Shown in pieces: positions 8,150-16,836 of a stretch of DNA of 47,506 nt (the first letter of the stretch is position 1; each line of letters begins with the position of its first letter). The translations under genes and the position numbers were made by a program. The notes under the pieces were generated by a model. That model searched no databases, was not told where the DNA came from, and saw only the letters and a list, made by a program, of their open reading frames with translations. This stretch comes from Anaerolineales bacterium (GTDB lineage: Bacteria; Chloroflexota; Anaerolineae; Anaerolineales; Villigracilaceae), in the NCBI GenBank assembly GCA_013360875.1, contig JABWAU010000013.1:1-47506 (forward strand), in the 5' to 3' direction.

Positions 8150-9172
8150 TCAGGAACGGGCTGGAACGGCAAAGGTAATTCGAGCGCCTCTTCCAACCGC
8201 GCTGTCCACTTCGAAATTTCCACCCAGCATTTCCGCCCGTTCACGGATCAACTTCAACCCGAGACTGCCTCCCTGTTGAACGACATCCGGATCGAATCCC
8301 CGTCCATTATCGTCCACGCTGACGCGCACGCGGTCCTCGCCCATATCCAGCATGACCTTCACCTGGGTCGCCTGGCTGTGACGCGCGGCGTTCCCCAGCA
8401 ATTCCTGGAGCGCGCGAAACATCATGACCTCCAGATAAGGTTCGAGCCGCCTCTCGTTGCCCGTCACTGTCACGGTCACGTCGAGGGAGTTCTGTTCCTT
8501 GAACGCATCGGCATAGCGGCGGACGGTCGGCACCAGTCCAAGATCGTCCAGCATCATCGGGCGCAACTCGAATATGAAGTTACGCACCTTCTGGAACGTT
8601 CCCATTGCAGACGATTTGAGGTTGTTGAGTTCCTCCTTCGCCTGAGCGGGATCCACGTCGAACAAGCGCATGGCGATTTCCGTTTGCAGGATGAAATTGG
8701 ACAATGCCTGGGCGGGACCGTCGTGCATTTGCCGCGAGAGACGCTGGCGTTCCGTCTCCTGGGCGTTGACGAGCATTTCCACGCTTGCCAGGGTGCCGCT
8801 CTTGGCGCCGCCCGAAGCCGGGGCGGAGGCGGGATTGGACGGCGATGCCTGAACTCGTTCAAGGACAGTCTTGAGGCGTTCCAGGTGGTTCTTTTCAGCC
8901 TGGAGTTTTTCCAACTGTCCCCGCATCACAAAAAGGCGCTGCTGGGCGTCCAGGGCGGAGTCATAGGCGTTGCGAATCTCCTGCGGCGGCATGGAATCCA
9001 TCTGACCCTGCACCTGTTGAAGGTGAGCCGTGATCGCGGTATTACGCTGCGTAAGTTTGGAGAGTTCGCCCTGACTCTGCTCGATCATCAGGGTGACCTC
9101 GCGCAGGGCTTTCGTGGTTTCCTCGAGTTCCTGCTGAAGATCTAGTTCCGGGCCGGATGGATTTTCCATCAT
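8150..9172 (-). CDS. Cytosolic histidine kinase, DegS/NarX-type (HisKA_3)
   Basis: The 340-residue protein lacks any membrane segment. Residues about 10-110 are a heptad-rich coiled coil (Gln/Glu/Leu), then a short Ala/Pro/Gly linker, then the HisKA_3 phosphoacceptor helix QRLSRQMHDGPAQALSNF with His150. The C-terminal ATPase shows LLGNAARHS (N box), DDNGRGFDP (G1) and GSLGLKLIRERAEMLGG (G2). This layout resembles Bacillus DegS, which senses through its coiled coil. Its stop precedes a terminator, and its ATG lies four bases after the stop of the response regulator, so the two are co-translated and form a cognate pair. The input signal is unknown. The tad operon next to it is a plausible target, by position only. 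Confidence 0.93.
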   Translation of the reverse strand: MMENPSGPELDLQQELEETTKALREVTLMIEQSQGELSKLTQRNTAITAHLQQVQGQMDSMPPQEIRNAYDSALDAQQRLFVMRGQLEKLQAEKNHLERLKTVLERVQASPSNPASAPASGGAKSGTLASVEMLVNAQETERQRLSRQMHDGPAQALSNFILQTEIAMRLFDVDPAQAKEELNNLKSSAMGTFQKVRNFIFELRPMMLDDLGLVPTVRRYADAFKEQNSLDVTVTVTGNERRLEPYLEVMMFRALQELLGNAARHSQATQVKVMLDMGEDRVRVSVDDNGRGFDPDVVQQGGSLGLKLIRERAEMLGGNFEVDSAVGRGARITFAVPARS

Positions 9173-9175
9173 TCT

Positions 9176-9883
9176 CTAATGCTCCTGAGGTTTGATTCCC
9201 GTGTCCTGCAACTTTACCCAGCCGCGTTTCAGCGCATACACAACTGCCTGCGTGCGATCTTCCACGCTGAATTTACGCAGGATGGACGTTACGTGATTCT
9301 TGACGGTCTGGTGACTGATCCCCAACATGCTGGCGATCTCCTTATTGCTCATACCGCGCACGACGCAGGAAAGGACCTCCATCTCGCGGTCGGAGAGGGG
9401 ATGAAAGGGCGAGCCGGGCTCGCTATAGGACTTGCGCGCACCTTCCATTTGTTCGTCTATCCAGGCGTCCAGTTCGCGGCGGGTAAAGATGTTCCCCGCA
9501 ATGGCGTATTTCCCATCTGCCACCGCGCGGACGGTGCGCGCAAGAGCATCCGGTTCGATCTCTTTGGCACAATAGCCTGCCGCCCCAGCCAACATCGCGT
9601 GGATCGCCTGTTCGACGTCGTCGTACCCGGTCAACAGGATCACGCGCGTCGGCAGATGCTCGGAAGTGACCTGGTGAGTCACCTGTTGACCATTCATCTC
9701 CGGCATGTTCACATCCAGCACGGCGACCATCGGCTTGACCGAACGAATCAGGTTGATCGCTTCCATCCCGTTCGACGCCTGAGCGATCACGCGGAAATCC
9801 CTTTCGAGCGCCAGCACATCCACCACACCCTGACGGAACAACGGATGATCGTCTGCAATGATCAGTGTTATCTCTTTCATCAT
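9176..9883 (-). CDS. NarL/DegU-family response regulator
   Basis: The 235-residue protein has a receiver domain (residues 4-122; Asp11/Asp12, acceptor Asp57 in VLDVNMP, Thr85, Lys107), a linker of about 35 residues, and a C-terminal LuxR/GerE helix-turn-helix (about 163-222; LSDREMEVLSCVVRGMSNKEIASML then QTVKNHV). It binds DNA when phosphorylated by the adjacent kinase, by family analogy. The start is taken as ATG 9883 (a second ATG follows directly). Upstream reading would pass through the promoter. It is the first gene of a two-gene operon with a good promoter 35 bases upstream. Confidence 0.93.
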   Translation of the reverse strand: MMKEITLIIADDHPLFRQGVVDVLALERDFRVIAQASNGMEAINLIRSVKPMVAVLDVNMPEMNGQQVTHQVTSEHLPTRVILLTGYDDVEQAIHAMLAGAAGYCAKEIEPDALARTVRAVADGKYAIAGNIFTRRELDAWIDEQMEGARKSYSEPGSPFHPLSDREMEVLSCVVRGMSNKEIASMLGISHQTVKNHVTSILRKFSVEDRTQAVVYALKRGWVKLQDTGIKPQEH

Positions 9884-9917
9884 TAGTCTCAATCCCTGGA
9901 AGATAGGTCTTGACAGG

Positions 9918-9946
9918 AGTATAGCACACTCGCCCCGGACGGGCAA
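9918..9946 (-). promoter_or_regulatory. Sigma-A-type promoter of the response regulator/kinase operon
   Basis: On the - strand, TTGCCC (complement of 9941-9946) and TATACT (complement of 9918-9923) are separated by 17 bases. TGC directly before the -10 gives an extended -10 (TGnTATACT). The predicted start leaves a leader of about 28 bases before ATG 9883. Confidence 0.7.
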
Positions 9947-9985
9947 TTAAACAATCGAATTGCAGGCGTGGATTCCTTCAAAACC

Positions 9986-11452
9986 CTACTTCCATTGATA
10001 AACGCTCATGTTATCGTTAAAAGGAAAATCGTCGTCGCCTGCCTCGAAAAGCGGAGTTCGATCTGCGATCATCTGCGGATACCATTCCGGGAAAGTCACG
10101 AGATAATCGGCGTGCCCGTCGTTCAAATATTCGGCGAGACGCGCCTCATTGCGGATGAACGGAACGACCTCCGGCGTGACCAGCCCGGCAAGGTCAATCA
10201 AAGGGTTCCTCGTAAAATAACCGATCGCGCCGATGTCATGTGCAGCCACCAACGCGTCCGGCGGCAAATTTTCGTTCATCCATTGCGCCGTTTTCACCAT
10301 TTGAGTTTCGATCAGAACCACGTCCAACGCGTTCTGCCGCGCGCCCGCCCACTGAAACGAAACGGTCAAAACCACGAGCGACGCCTGCCACAACAAAACG
10401 ATCCGTTGATTCGACCCTTGCCTCGCGGCATATCCGATGAATCCCAACATGCCCCACAAATACAAGGGCGGAAAGGAGGGAATGATATACCGTCCGTGCT
10501 GATAGGCGGGCAGGCGCATGAAATAGATCCCGATGTAGCCGAGCACCCATAACAAACCGGCGATCGTTCCCCAACTCCGATCACGGATGCTTTTATGGAG
10601 CCAAAGGAACAACCCCGGCACAAGGACGACGAACGGGCTGGCAACGACCGGCAGGATGTAATCGGTCAATCGCCCGGACAAGGATCGGGAGAGCCAATAA
10701 TCTCCATACTCCGCCTGCTTTGCGTAAAAGGTACTTGGCATGGGCTTTCCGGAAAGCGCGAGATTGAAAAGCAGATAAAAGACGAACAATATCCCAAAGC
10801 CGATGAATACCTTCGTCAATGCCTTGCCGCGCGCTCTGAACGTATTCTCCCGAAGAAAGGCGGTGAACAGGACCGGTCCCAGCAGGGTCAAACCGTCGGG
10901 GCGGACCCAGACACTTAGCCCGGCGAGCAAGCCCAGGGTCAGGTAACGAGGCGAGCTTTCCATCAACATGCCGAGGACGTTCAGGACAATCAATCCGTGC
11001 AAGAGGGTCTCCATCCCCGAAACCGCCGACCAGGTCAAATGCCAGGCAAAGGCGATGAACAATCCAACCCAGGGAAGTTTGGAGCGATAGGAAGTAAGGA
11101 CCGCGCGCGCGATGCCTTCCGCACGCATCGCCGTCAGGCTCAGCACGACCCAGCCGAGAAAAAACGTCCATGTGTAGGGAGCGAGGTCGAGCAAAAATCC
11201 CGCCGAAAGCAAAGCCGTCCACAACGGAGACGTGGAACCCGCCGAAGCATCGCCGAGGCGGAACGCCCATTCGCCGTGCAAGGCAAAGTTGCGCGCGTAC
11301 GTAAGATGAATCCACGCGTCGTCGAGCGGAAAACCGATCCGATACGTGAGCGCGCTGACGATCAAAAAAAATCCGACTCCAAGCAACGCGGCAGGCGGGA
11401 TTAAAAAGCGCGGGTCAACGTTCGGGATTGATGATGTAGAGTTTCGCCTCAT
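9986..11452 (-). CDS. Polytopic membrane protein, probable GT-C-type glycosyltransferase
   Basis: The 488-residue protein has about ten to twelve hydrophobic helices, with the first extracytoplasmic loop carrying an acidic pair in PLDDAWIHLTYARN, then STSPLWTALLSAGF. An Asp pair in the first loop followed by a conserved Trp/His segment is typical of GT-C enzymes, which use polyprenyl-phosphate sugars. The C-terminal part (from about 390) is a soluble domain. The exact substrate cannot be read. ATG 11452 is chosen because GGAG lies seven bases upstream. It overlaps the end of the upstream gene by 38 bases. Last gene of a three-gene set of similar proteins. Confidence 0.65.
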   Translation of the reverse strand: MRRNSTSSIPNVDPRFLIPPAALLGVGFFLIVSALTYRIGFPLDDAWIHLTYARNFALHGEWAFRLGDASAGSTSPLWTALLSAGFLLDLAPYTWTFFLGWVVLSLTAMRAEGIARAVLTSYRSKLPWVGLFIAFAWHLTWSAVSGMETLLHGLIVLNVLGMLMESSPRYLTLGLLAGLSVWVRPDGLTLLGPVLFTAFLRENTFRARGKALTKVFIGFGILFVFYLLFNLALSGKPMPSTFYAKQAEYGDYWLSRSLSGRLTDYILPVVASPFVVLVPGLFLWLHKSIRDRSWGTIAGLLWVLGYIGIYFMRLPAYQHGRYIIPSFPPLYLWGMLGFIGYAARQGSNQRIVLLWQASLVVLTVSFQWAGARQNALDVVLIETQMVKTAQWMNENLPPDALVAAHDIGAIGYFTRNPLIDLAGLVTPEVVPFIRNEARLAEYLNDGHADYLVTFPEWYPQMIADRTPLFEAGDDDFPFNDNMSVYQWK

Positions 11453-12980
11453 CCACCTCTCCCAAATAAATGAACGCGCTGTTTCCCTGCGGGTTATCGT
11501 AAAGTTCCTGGATCCAATCGAACGTGCCGCTCCCCTCCAGCACAAGAAGGCCCGCACCGTAACGTTCCGCAACATCCTGGATGACCGACTCATCGCCGTA
11601 AGGCAGCGCAATGGCGGGACGCCCCGAACTGATGTAATAGCCCGGCGGATTACGGACGATCACGCCGACCTCGGGGCTGATCCCGTTTTCGATGAACTTT
11701 TCCTCCACCGACGCGTAGACTCCGTCCTCGGTCGCCCATTCGCCCAGCACGCGCAGGTTGACCAGATACAAGGTCATGGACGCGGCGAGGACGACGAGCA
11801 TCCCCTGAAATACAACGTAGGCGTTATCCGCGAACATGCCGCGCCGGCGCGCCGCGGCGATCACACGATCCAAGCCGACGGGCGCCGCGACCCACCAATA
11901 AGGCTGGAGCGCCGCGCCCCCGTGGAAGAAACTTCCGCGCGCGCCCGCAAACGGAAAGATGACCGTCATTACAACGAGAAGTATCAACCAGCCTGTTACC
12001 GTGAGCCTCGTGCGGAATTCCTTTCGCAGTTCCCACAATCCAATGAGGATGAACGGGAATAGAAAGATGCCGCCCTGCGCGGCAAAGGCATTGCCGGCGT
12101 TCGCGTTCAAAGCCCTGAGACGGTCCTCCAACGCGGCGGACCAGCCTGCTTGCAGGAATCTCTCGCGGGTAATACTCTCGGCGGGATAACTGAAGGTCTG
12201 GTTGTAGGATTCGAGCCACAGGAGCCGCCCGCCGCCGGGGGTCATGAACGAACCGAAGGACGAATAATTGCGATAATGCCACCAGCCCATCACGAGGAGA
12301 TAACCGAGCAGGAGGAGTAAACCCGCACGAACCACCGTCACCGCTTCGACTTTGCTCAATGCAAGCCTGGGACTCGATACAGAGTGCCACACAATGGTCA
12401 AACCTGCCAGCCCAAGCCAAAGCAGACCGTCGCTGCGCGCGAGGGTCATCAAGCCAGCCAGCGCGCCGAGCGCGAGCGGAATCCATTTTTGTTTGCGCGG
12501 CACGAGGAGAAGAAACGCTCCGCCGAGCAGCATGTAAATGGCATAGTTGTCAGGGACGGGCATGAAAGGCGCGTAATAGAGCGAGAAGATCGAGAGGAAG
12601 CCAGAGACCATCGCAAGCCGCGCGCGGCGGGAAATGTCGAAGGCAAGAGACGCTGTCAGCAATGGGACGCAGGCTGAAAGGAGGATGAACGGGAGGCGTC
12701 CCGCCGCGTAGGTGGTTTGACCGGCGATCCACATGCCAACGGCGGAGACGATGGAGGCAAGGGGCATCCAATAGGTGTGCGACGGATGCGGAAGTCCCTG
12801 CGGGTCGTCGAGATAGTTCCAAAGGTAGGGTTCGGTGAAACCGTTGCCTTTTGCCAGTTCGACGCCGCCCGCGAAGTAATAATCGGCATCCATGTAACCG
12901 GGCAAATGTTGAAAGCGCGAGATCGCAAACGGGACGATCAAGCCGATAACGAACAAAGCCAGATAGTGACGAGGTTTCAT
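11415..12980 (-). CDS. Polytopic membrane protein, GT39/GT-C-like
   Basis: The 521-residue protein starts MKPRHYLALF and has many hydrophobic helices. The first outer loop contains YMDADYYFAGG, a DxD-like motif where GT-C enzymes hold metal-independent catalytic acids, then HPSHTYWMPLASIV. A C-terminal soluble part of about 100 residues follows the last helix (near 410-430) and ends INPER. It probably acts on lipid-linked sugars at the outer face of the membrane; this is inferred from topology and motif placement. ATG 12980 has GAGG upstream and overlaps the preceding stop by 4 bases (ATGA), so translation is coupled. Confidence 0.65.
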   Translation of the reverse strand: MKPRHYLALFVIGLIVPFAISRFQHLPGYMDADYYFAGGVELAKGNGFTEPYLWNYLDDPQGLPHPSHTYWMPLASIVSAVGMWIAGQTTYAAGRLPFILLSACVPLLTASLAFDISRRARLAMVSGFLSIFSLYYAPFMPVPDNYAIYMLLGGAFLLLVPRKQKWIPLALGALAGLMTLARSDGLLWLGLAGLTIVWHSVSSPRLALSKVEAVTVVRAGLLLLLGYLLVMGWWHYRNYSSFGSFMTPGGGRLLWLESYNQTFSYPAESITRERFLQAGWSAALEDRLRALNANAGNAFAAQGGIFLFPFILIGLWELRKEFRTRLTVTGWLILLVVMTVIFPFAGARGSFFHGGAALQPYWWVAAPVGLDRVIAAARRRGMFADNAYVVFQGMLVVLAASMTLYLVNLRVLGEWATEDGVYASVEEKFIENGISPEVGVIVRNPPGYYISSGRPAIALPYGDESVIQDVAERYGAGLLVLEGSGTFDWIQELYDNPQGNSAFIYLGEVDEAKLYIINPER

Positions 12981-14242
12981 TTCCGATCCTCTATTTGATC
13001 GAACCAGATGCGCGGCGAACGAACCGCCCACCAGCGCATCCAGTACAAACCGACGATCGCCGCAACGGGCGGAAGGACCGCCAGCAGGTCGGAATATAGT
13101 TTCGGGTATCCCGCCATCAGGCGGGCATGCAACCAGAAGGGAATTGCAAAAGAAACCAGCAGGATCAGCAGAACGTACAAAACGCGCCGCCGCCTCCATC
13201 GTTCCCACACGAGCATGACGATCAGGATCAACGAGGGGAGCAGAACCGCGTGATTAGATGGGAAGATCGCAAATCCCATCAGCGGCGTGACCGCCAGCGA
13301 CAGGCAGGCTGTCCAAACGATGCGGCGGAAATGCGCGTCAACCGAACCCAGCCATTCCAGGAAAAGGATGACGCCCAACAGGATCGCAGTCCACGAACCA
13401 ATGGAAACCCCTGCAGCCGGGAACCACAGGGACATGACGTGACCGAACGTCAGGTTCGTGCTTCGATACCAATCGGTAAGCGCGCCGCGCACGTAGGGAA
13501 GCGCCCAGCCGGGATAAATGAGAAACGAGATGGCAAGCAACACGGCAAGGGACATCCCGAACCCGCCCAACACCCTCCACCTGCGATTGGCAAAAACAAA
13601 CACAAAGATAAAAAGGAAGAACAGCCCGCTCACCTCCCATTGATAGGCGACCAGAAACAGGAGCGCGCCCGCCAGTTCGTCCGCGAACGAATGCAGGGAA
13701 TACAGAACGGCGAGGAACAAAAACGTCATGGGAATCGCCGGGGACCCCGAGCCCACAGCCATCAGGCTGTAATACCCGAACAACCCGGAGACCATCAACA
13801 GAAGATACAACCAGCGCGGCGGCTCCCATTCCAGGGAACGGATCAGGGTGTGAGCGAGCGCGATCAAAAGCATTTCGGACAGCAACATCCAGATGCCGCG
13901 CGCAACGGCAAAATCCGGGAACAATGCCAGCGGGACGTAAAGCAATACGATGTGGAACGGGTCGTTCAGGGCATAGGGATATTCGCTGGAAAAAGCCTGC
14001 CTCCCGTAAGCGACAAGTTGCGTGCGGATCGCAACTTCCGCGCCGTACGGTTCGATCTGCTCGACGAGGAAGGCTCGCGCGCCGCTCCACCGCAGGAAGA
14101 ACTGCTCTCCGCCGGGCAACGTCCGCGCGAGATAAATGTTCAGCGCAAGCAGACCCGCAAAAAGAAACAATGCCAGCAGAAGTAGGCGGGTCTCCTCCGC
14201 GCTCAACCATTTTCGCTTTTTGCGAATATCCTGAAATGCCAT
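12977..14242 (-). CDS. Polytopic membrane protein, GT87/DUF2029-like
   Basis: This 421-residue protein has a basic N-terminus (KKRKW) and about ten to eleven helices. The first outer loop has FFLRWSGARAFLVEQIEPYG and later EYPYALNDPFHIVLLYVP, which resembles the GT87 (polyprenol-phosphate mannosyltransferase, DUF2029) pattern of an Arg/Asp-rich loop followed by PY and a P-rich helix. The family assignment is tentative. It is the first gene of the three-gene set 14242-9986 and ends in a 4-base overlap with the next gene. ATG 14242 follows CAGGTTTGA, a weak binding site. Confidence 0.6.
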   Translation of the reverse strand: MAFQDIRKKRKWLSAEETRLLLLALFLFAGLLALNIYLARTLPGGEQFFLRWSGARAFLVEQIEPYGAEVAIRTQLVAYGRQAFSSEYPYALNDPFHIVLLYVPLALFPDFAVARGIWMLLSEMLLIALAHTLIRSLEWEPPRWLYLLLMVSGLFGYYSLMAVGSGSPAIPMTFLFLAVLYSLHSFADELAGALLFLVAYQWEVSGLFFLFIFVFVFANRRWRVLGGFGMSLAVLLAISFLIYPGWALPYVRGALTDWYRSTNLTFGHVMSLWFPAAGVSIGSWTAILLGVILFLEWLGSVDAHFRRIVWTACLSLAVTPLMGFAIFPSNHAVLLPSLILIVMLVWERWRRRRVLYVLLILLVSFAIPFWLHARLMAGYPKLYSDLLAVLPPVAAIVGLYWMRWWAVRSPRIWFDQIEDRK

Positions 14243-14272
14243 TCAAACCTGCGTATGGAAAATATCTCCTGT

Positions 14273-14341
14273 GGGCACGGATAACACGGACGCCTAAAAA
14301 ATTTACCGATTTTTCCGCCCATTCCGTGAAAACCGTGTCCC
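14273..14341. repeat. 69-base nested palindromic element
   Basis: Nested inverted repeats lie between the GNAT stop and the next gene on the - strand. The outer arm GGGCACGG (14273-14280) pairs with CCGTG-T-CCC (14333-14341, one bulged base). The inner arm CACGGA (14285-14290) pairs with TCCGTG (14323-14328). The spacers between arms are matched (ATAA and AAAA), and the centre has an A-run and a T-run. It could fold as a long hairpin. It lacks a terminal T-run, so it is not a standard terminator; a REP-like or miniature element is possible. Confidence 0.55.
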
Positions 14342-14354
14342 AAACTGACCTTGA

Positions 14355-14924
14355 CTACTTTTTTATCACATATCTGAATATGGGACGCGTTGGCGAGTTG
14401 CGCGCCACTTCCTCGAAGCCTGCCTTCTTGAACGCGGAGGCGGTCCCCGTGTATACGAACGGCGCGGGCATGTCATTCTCCGTCTCCACCGGATATCCCT
14501 CCACGATCCTCCCGCCCTGACTCTTGACGTGCTTGACCGCGGCTTTCAACAACTCGACGGTGATTCCCTTGCGGCGATGCTTCCTTGCCACGTAAAAACA
14601 GGTCACAGACCAGACCTCCTGATCGTCCACGGGCTTGAGGACGCGCGAGTGCGCCAGTTTTTCGTACGCGTCCCGCGGCTCCACCGCGACCCATCCGACG
14701 ACTTCGCCATGCAGGTAGGCAAGCAAACCGGTCGCAACGCCTGAATCGATAATGGATTTGTGCATCTGGCGCGTGGAATATCCCTTTGCCTCGTCGAAGG
14801 CTTTGCCGCGTAACTTCCAATACATACACCAGCAGCCTCCGCACGCGCCGTTCAATCCGAAGAGTTCTTCAAGGTCTGTCCAAAGATCTCGTTTGATGGG
14901 TTTGAAGGAAAGTTCAGTCGTCAT
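14355..14924 (-). CDS. GNAT family N-acetyltransferase
   Basis: The 189-residue protein shows the GNAT fold: a central strand CLUSTER with VTCFYVARKHRRKGITVELL, where the acetyl-CoA pyrophosphate loop is RKHRRKGIT (a variant of Q/RxxGxG/A), followed by a helix and EGYPVETEN, then a C-terminal AFKKAGFEEVARN segment. An N-terminal Cys-rich stretch (GACGGCWCMYWKLRG) is typical of a GNAT subgroup of unknown substrate. It starts at ATG 14924, two bases past the lipid kinase stop (one-base gap), so it is in the same operon. The acetyl acceptor is unknown. Confidence 0.85.
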   Translation of the reverse strand: MTTELSFKPIKRDLWTDLEELFGLNGACGGCWCMYWKLRGKAFDEAKGYSTRQMHKSIIDSGVATGLLAYLHGEVVGWVAVEPRDAYEKLAHSRVLKPVDDQEVWSVTCFYVARKHRRKGITVELLKAAVKHVKSQGGRIVEGYPVETENDMPAPFVYTGTASAFKKAGFEEVARNSPTRPIFRYVIKK

Positions 14925-14925
14925 C

Positions 14926-15828
14926 TCAGGGCAGGATCATGTTCAAGCGTTTCGGGAAAATTTCGTACTCGAAATCCTTGATCCACTCGGAAAACAATTC
15001 CCCATCCGTGTGCGCGGGGGAAGGTTTGTCGAGGTGGATGGAGATGCGCGTTGCATGGACCTCGTACATGCCCTCCAGTTCGACGTAACTCCCTTCCTCC
15101 TCGTTAAAAGCCTTCGGAAGCGCCGTCAACAATCCCAGACGCGTGCCGCGATAGCCAAAGGCGAGGGTCAATTTTCCGTCGAAGGGATCCGCATGAGGCG
15201 TCATGAAGAACCCGCCCGTGCGTCGTCCATTGCCGACGGAAACGAGGGATAAAAGCCCCTCGTAGGAGCCGTCATCCCATTTGACCGTCCCGCGCCATTC
15301 GGGCTTGTCCATGATCGCCCACACCGCCGCGACGAGGTAACGCCCCATGCCCTTGATCCAATGGATGCGCTCGTGCTTCGTGGTGGTGTATGGCTCGAGC
15401 CCCGCACCCGAATTGTTGACGAAATATTTGTCGTTCACCTTTCCGAGATCCATTGCCTTCGTTTTCCCCGCCGCGATCACCTTTGCCGCCTCGTTCAAAT
15501 CCGTTGGCAGACCGAGCGAATAAACCAGATCGTTCGCGGAACCGAGCGGCATGATTCCCAACGGACCCAGCGTTTCCTTTTTGGACCTTGCGGCTCGCGC
15601 CAAGCCGTTGGCGACATCGCCAATTGAACCGTCCCCGCCCGCGGCGATGATCGGCGAAAACCCGTCACGGACAGCCCGTTCCGCCAACTCGATAAGATGT
15701 CCCTTTCTCTCCGACACAACCAGTTCGAAATCAACGCCCGCGGCTTTGAGGGCGGCTTCAGCCTGGGGCCAGCGCTTCTGTGAGTTCCAGCGGTTCGAAT
15801 ACGGATTCAAAATCACTTTGGCGGTCAT
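14926..15828 (-). CDS. Diacylglycerol kinase family lipid kinase
   Basis: The 300-residue protein has the DAGK catalytic domain: residues 3-12 VILNPYSNRW, then the nucleotide loop IIAAGGDGSIGDVANGL (GGDGS at 64-68), then GIMPLGSANDLVYSLGLP, the second typical loop. The C-terminal half is the beta-rich lipid-binding domain. Such enzymes (DgkB, YegS, LCB5-like) phosphorylate diacylglycerol, undecaprenol or other lipids on the inner face of the membrane. The substrate cannot be read from sequence. Its ATG overlaps the stop of the EamA transporter gene by 4 bases, so the two are translationally coupled. Confidence 0.9.
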   Translation of the reverse strand: MTAKVILNPYSNRWNSQKRWPQAEAALKAAGVDFELVVSERKGHLIELAERAVRDGFSPIIAAGGDGSIGDVANGLARAARSKKETLGPLGIMPLGSANDLVYSLGLPTDLNEAAKVIAAGKTKAMDLGKVNDKYFVNNSGAGLEPYTTTKHERIHWIKGMGRYLVAAVWAIMDKPEWRGTVKWDDGSYEGLLSLVSVGNGRRTGGFFMTPHADPFDGKLTLAFGYRGTRLGLLTALPKAFNEEEGSYVELEGMYEVHATRISIHLDKPSPAHTDGELFSEWIKDFEYEIFPKRLNMILP

Positions 15829-16706
15829 CTGCCCTCCACGAGGTGGTTTCGGTCAATTGTACCTGAATACCCCTTCAATTGAGAAAGTCCCACCGCGAGG
15901 AAAATGATGATACAGCCCAAGATCTGAATCCCCGTGAGCAGTTCGTTCAGCAACAACCAGCCCGCAAGCACCGCAAACACGGACTCGAGACTCAAAATCA
16001 ACGCCGCGTCCGCAGGCGGCGTATGTCTCTGCGCCCAGACCTGCAATGTGTAACAGAGTCCCAGCGACATGACCGCCGTATAGATCGCCGTGCCAGCCAA
16101 AGTCCAAGTGAAGACCGGCTGTTCGACGAAGATTCCCAGAATCAAATTCAGGAGTCCGCAGACGAACAACTGTCCCACCGAAAAGGACATCGGCTCGAAA
16201 CGCGAGGCGAACTTGCCAAGCAATGCGACGTGCATCGCCCAAAACAGAGCCCCGACGAGTTCCAGCGCATCGCCCCTCTGGACTTCAAACTGTCCGCTCG
16301 TTGACAGGAGGTACGCGCCCGCCCCAGCCATCCCCACCGAGACGATGGACAACCAATGCGGTTTTTCCTTCCAGCCGAAGAACAATACCACAGGCACCAG
16401 CACCACGTACAGACTCGTGATGAACCCTGCATTGCCTGCCGTCGTATATTGCATCCCTGCCTGCTGGAACGCCGCCGCAATAAAGAGCAAAAAGCCTGCG
16501 GCAGCCATCCATTTGAATTGTGTGCGCGGGTAGGCGGAAAGCGCCTCCCACCGCACGAAGGGGATGACAACCAAACCTGCCAGCGTGTAGCGCACGCCGT
16601 TGAACAGGTACACACTGCCGAGCTGCCCTGCCAGCCGCTGTGCGACGAATGCCGTCCCCCAAATGACGGCGATGAAGAGAAGGGTAAGGTCTGCTTTGAG
16701 GCGCAT
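15825..16706 (-). CDS. EamA/DMT-family exporter
   Basis: This 293-residue protein has ten predicted helices arranged as two EamA repeats. The first carries AVIWGTAFVAQRLAG and a long helix-rich half. The second starts near residue 145 (ELVGALFWAMHVALLGKFASR) and ends with SLESVFAVLAGWLLLNELLT, the classic EamA C-terminal signature. DMT proteins export small metabolites; the substrate is not predictable. ATG 16706 is chosen over an in-frame TTG 12 bases upstream. It heads the operon EamA-lipid kinase-GNAT and is divergent from the DUF1905 gene. Confidence 0.9.
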   Translation of the reverse strand: MRLKADLTLLFIAVIWGTAFVAQRLAGQLGSVYLFNGVRYTLAGLVVIPFVRWEALSAYPRTQFKWMAAAGFLLFIAAAFQQAGMQYTTAGNAGFITSLYVVLVPVVLFFGWKEKPHWLSIVSVGMAGAGAYLLSTSGQFEVQRGDALELVGALFWAMHVALLGKFASRFEPMSFSVGQLFVCGLLNLILGIFVEQPVFTWTLAGTAIYTAVMSLGLCYTLQVWAQRHTPPADAALILSLESVFAVLAGWLLLNELLTGIQILGCIIIFLAVGLSQLKGYSGTIDRNHLVEGR

Positions 16707-16821
16707 AGTTCGTTTCAAGAATCAAGTTTCAAATGTCGGGCTTCAAGAGTGGGATGAAAACAGGTTGATTGTACTGTAAAATAAATGCCCCCCATTGGGG
16801 TTTGTTGAAAACCTGCGGGCT

Positions 16822-16830
16822 TGATATACT
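16822..16830 (+). promoter_or_regulatory. Extended -10 promoter, predicted leaderless start
   Basis: TGATATACT (extended -10, TATACT at 16825-16830) ends six bases before the ATG of the DUF1905 gene. Transcription would therefore begin at or next to the start codon, and no ribosome-binding site is present (CTGTTTCAATG). A weak TTGTTG lies 17 bases upstream of the -10. Confidence 0.55.
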
Positions 16831-16836
16831 GTTTCA

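Noticed and set aside
13127-14185. Open frame of about 350 codons on the + strand, antisense to the GT87-like gene
   Set aside because: Composition is low-complexity (Gln, Arg, Lys, Pro) and the - strand frame has clear membrane helices and operon overlaps.
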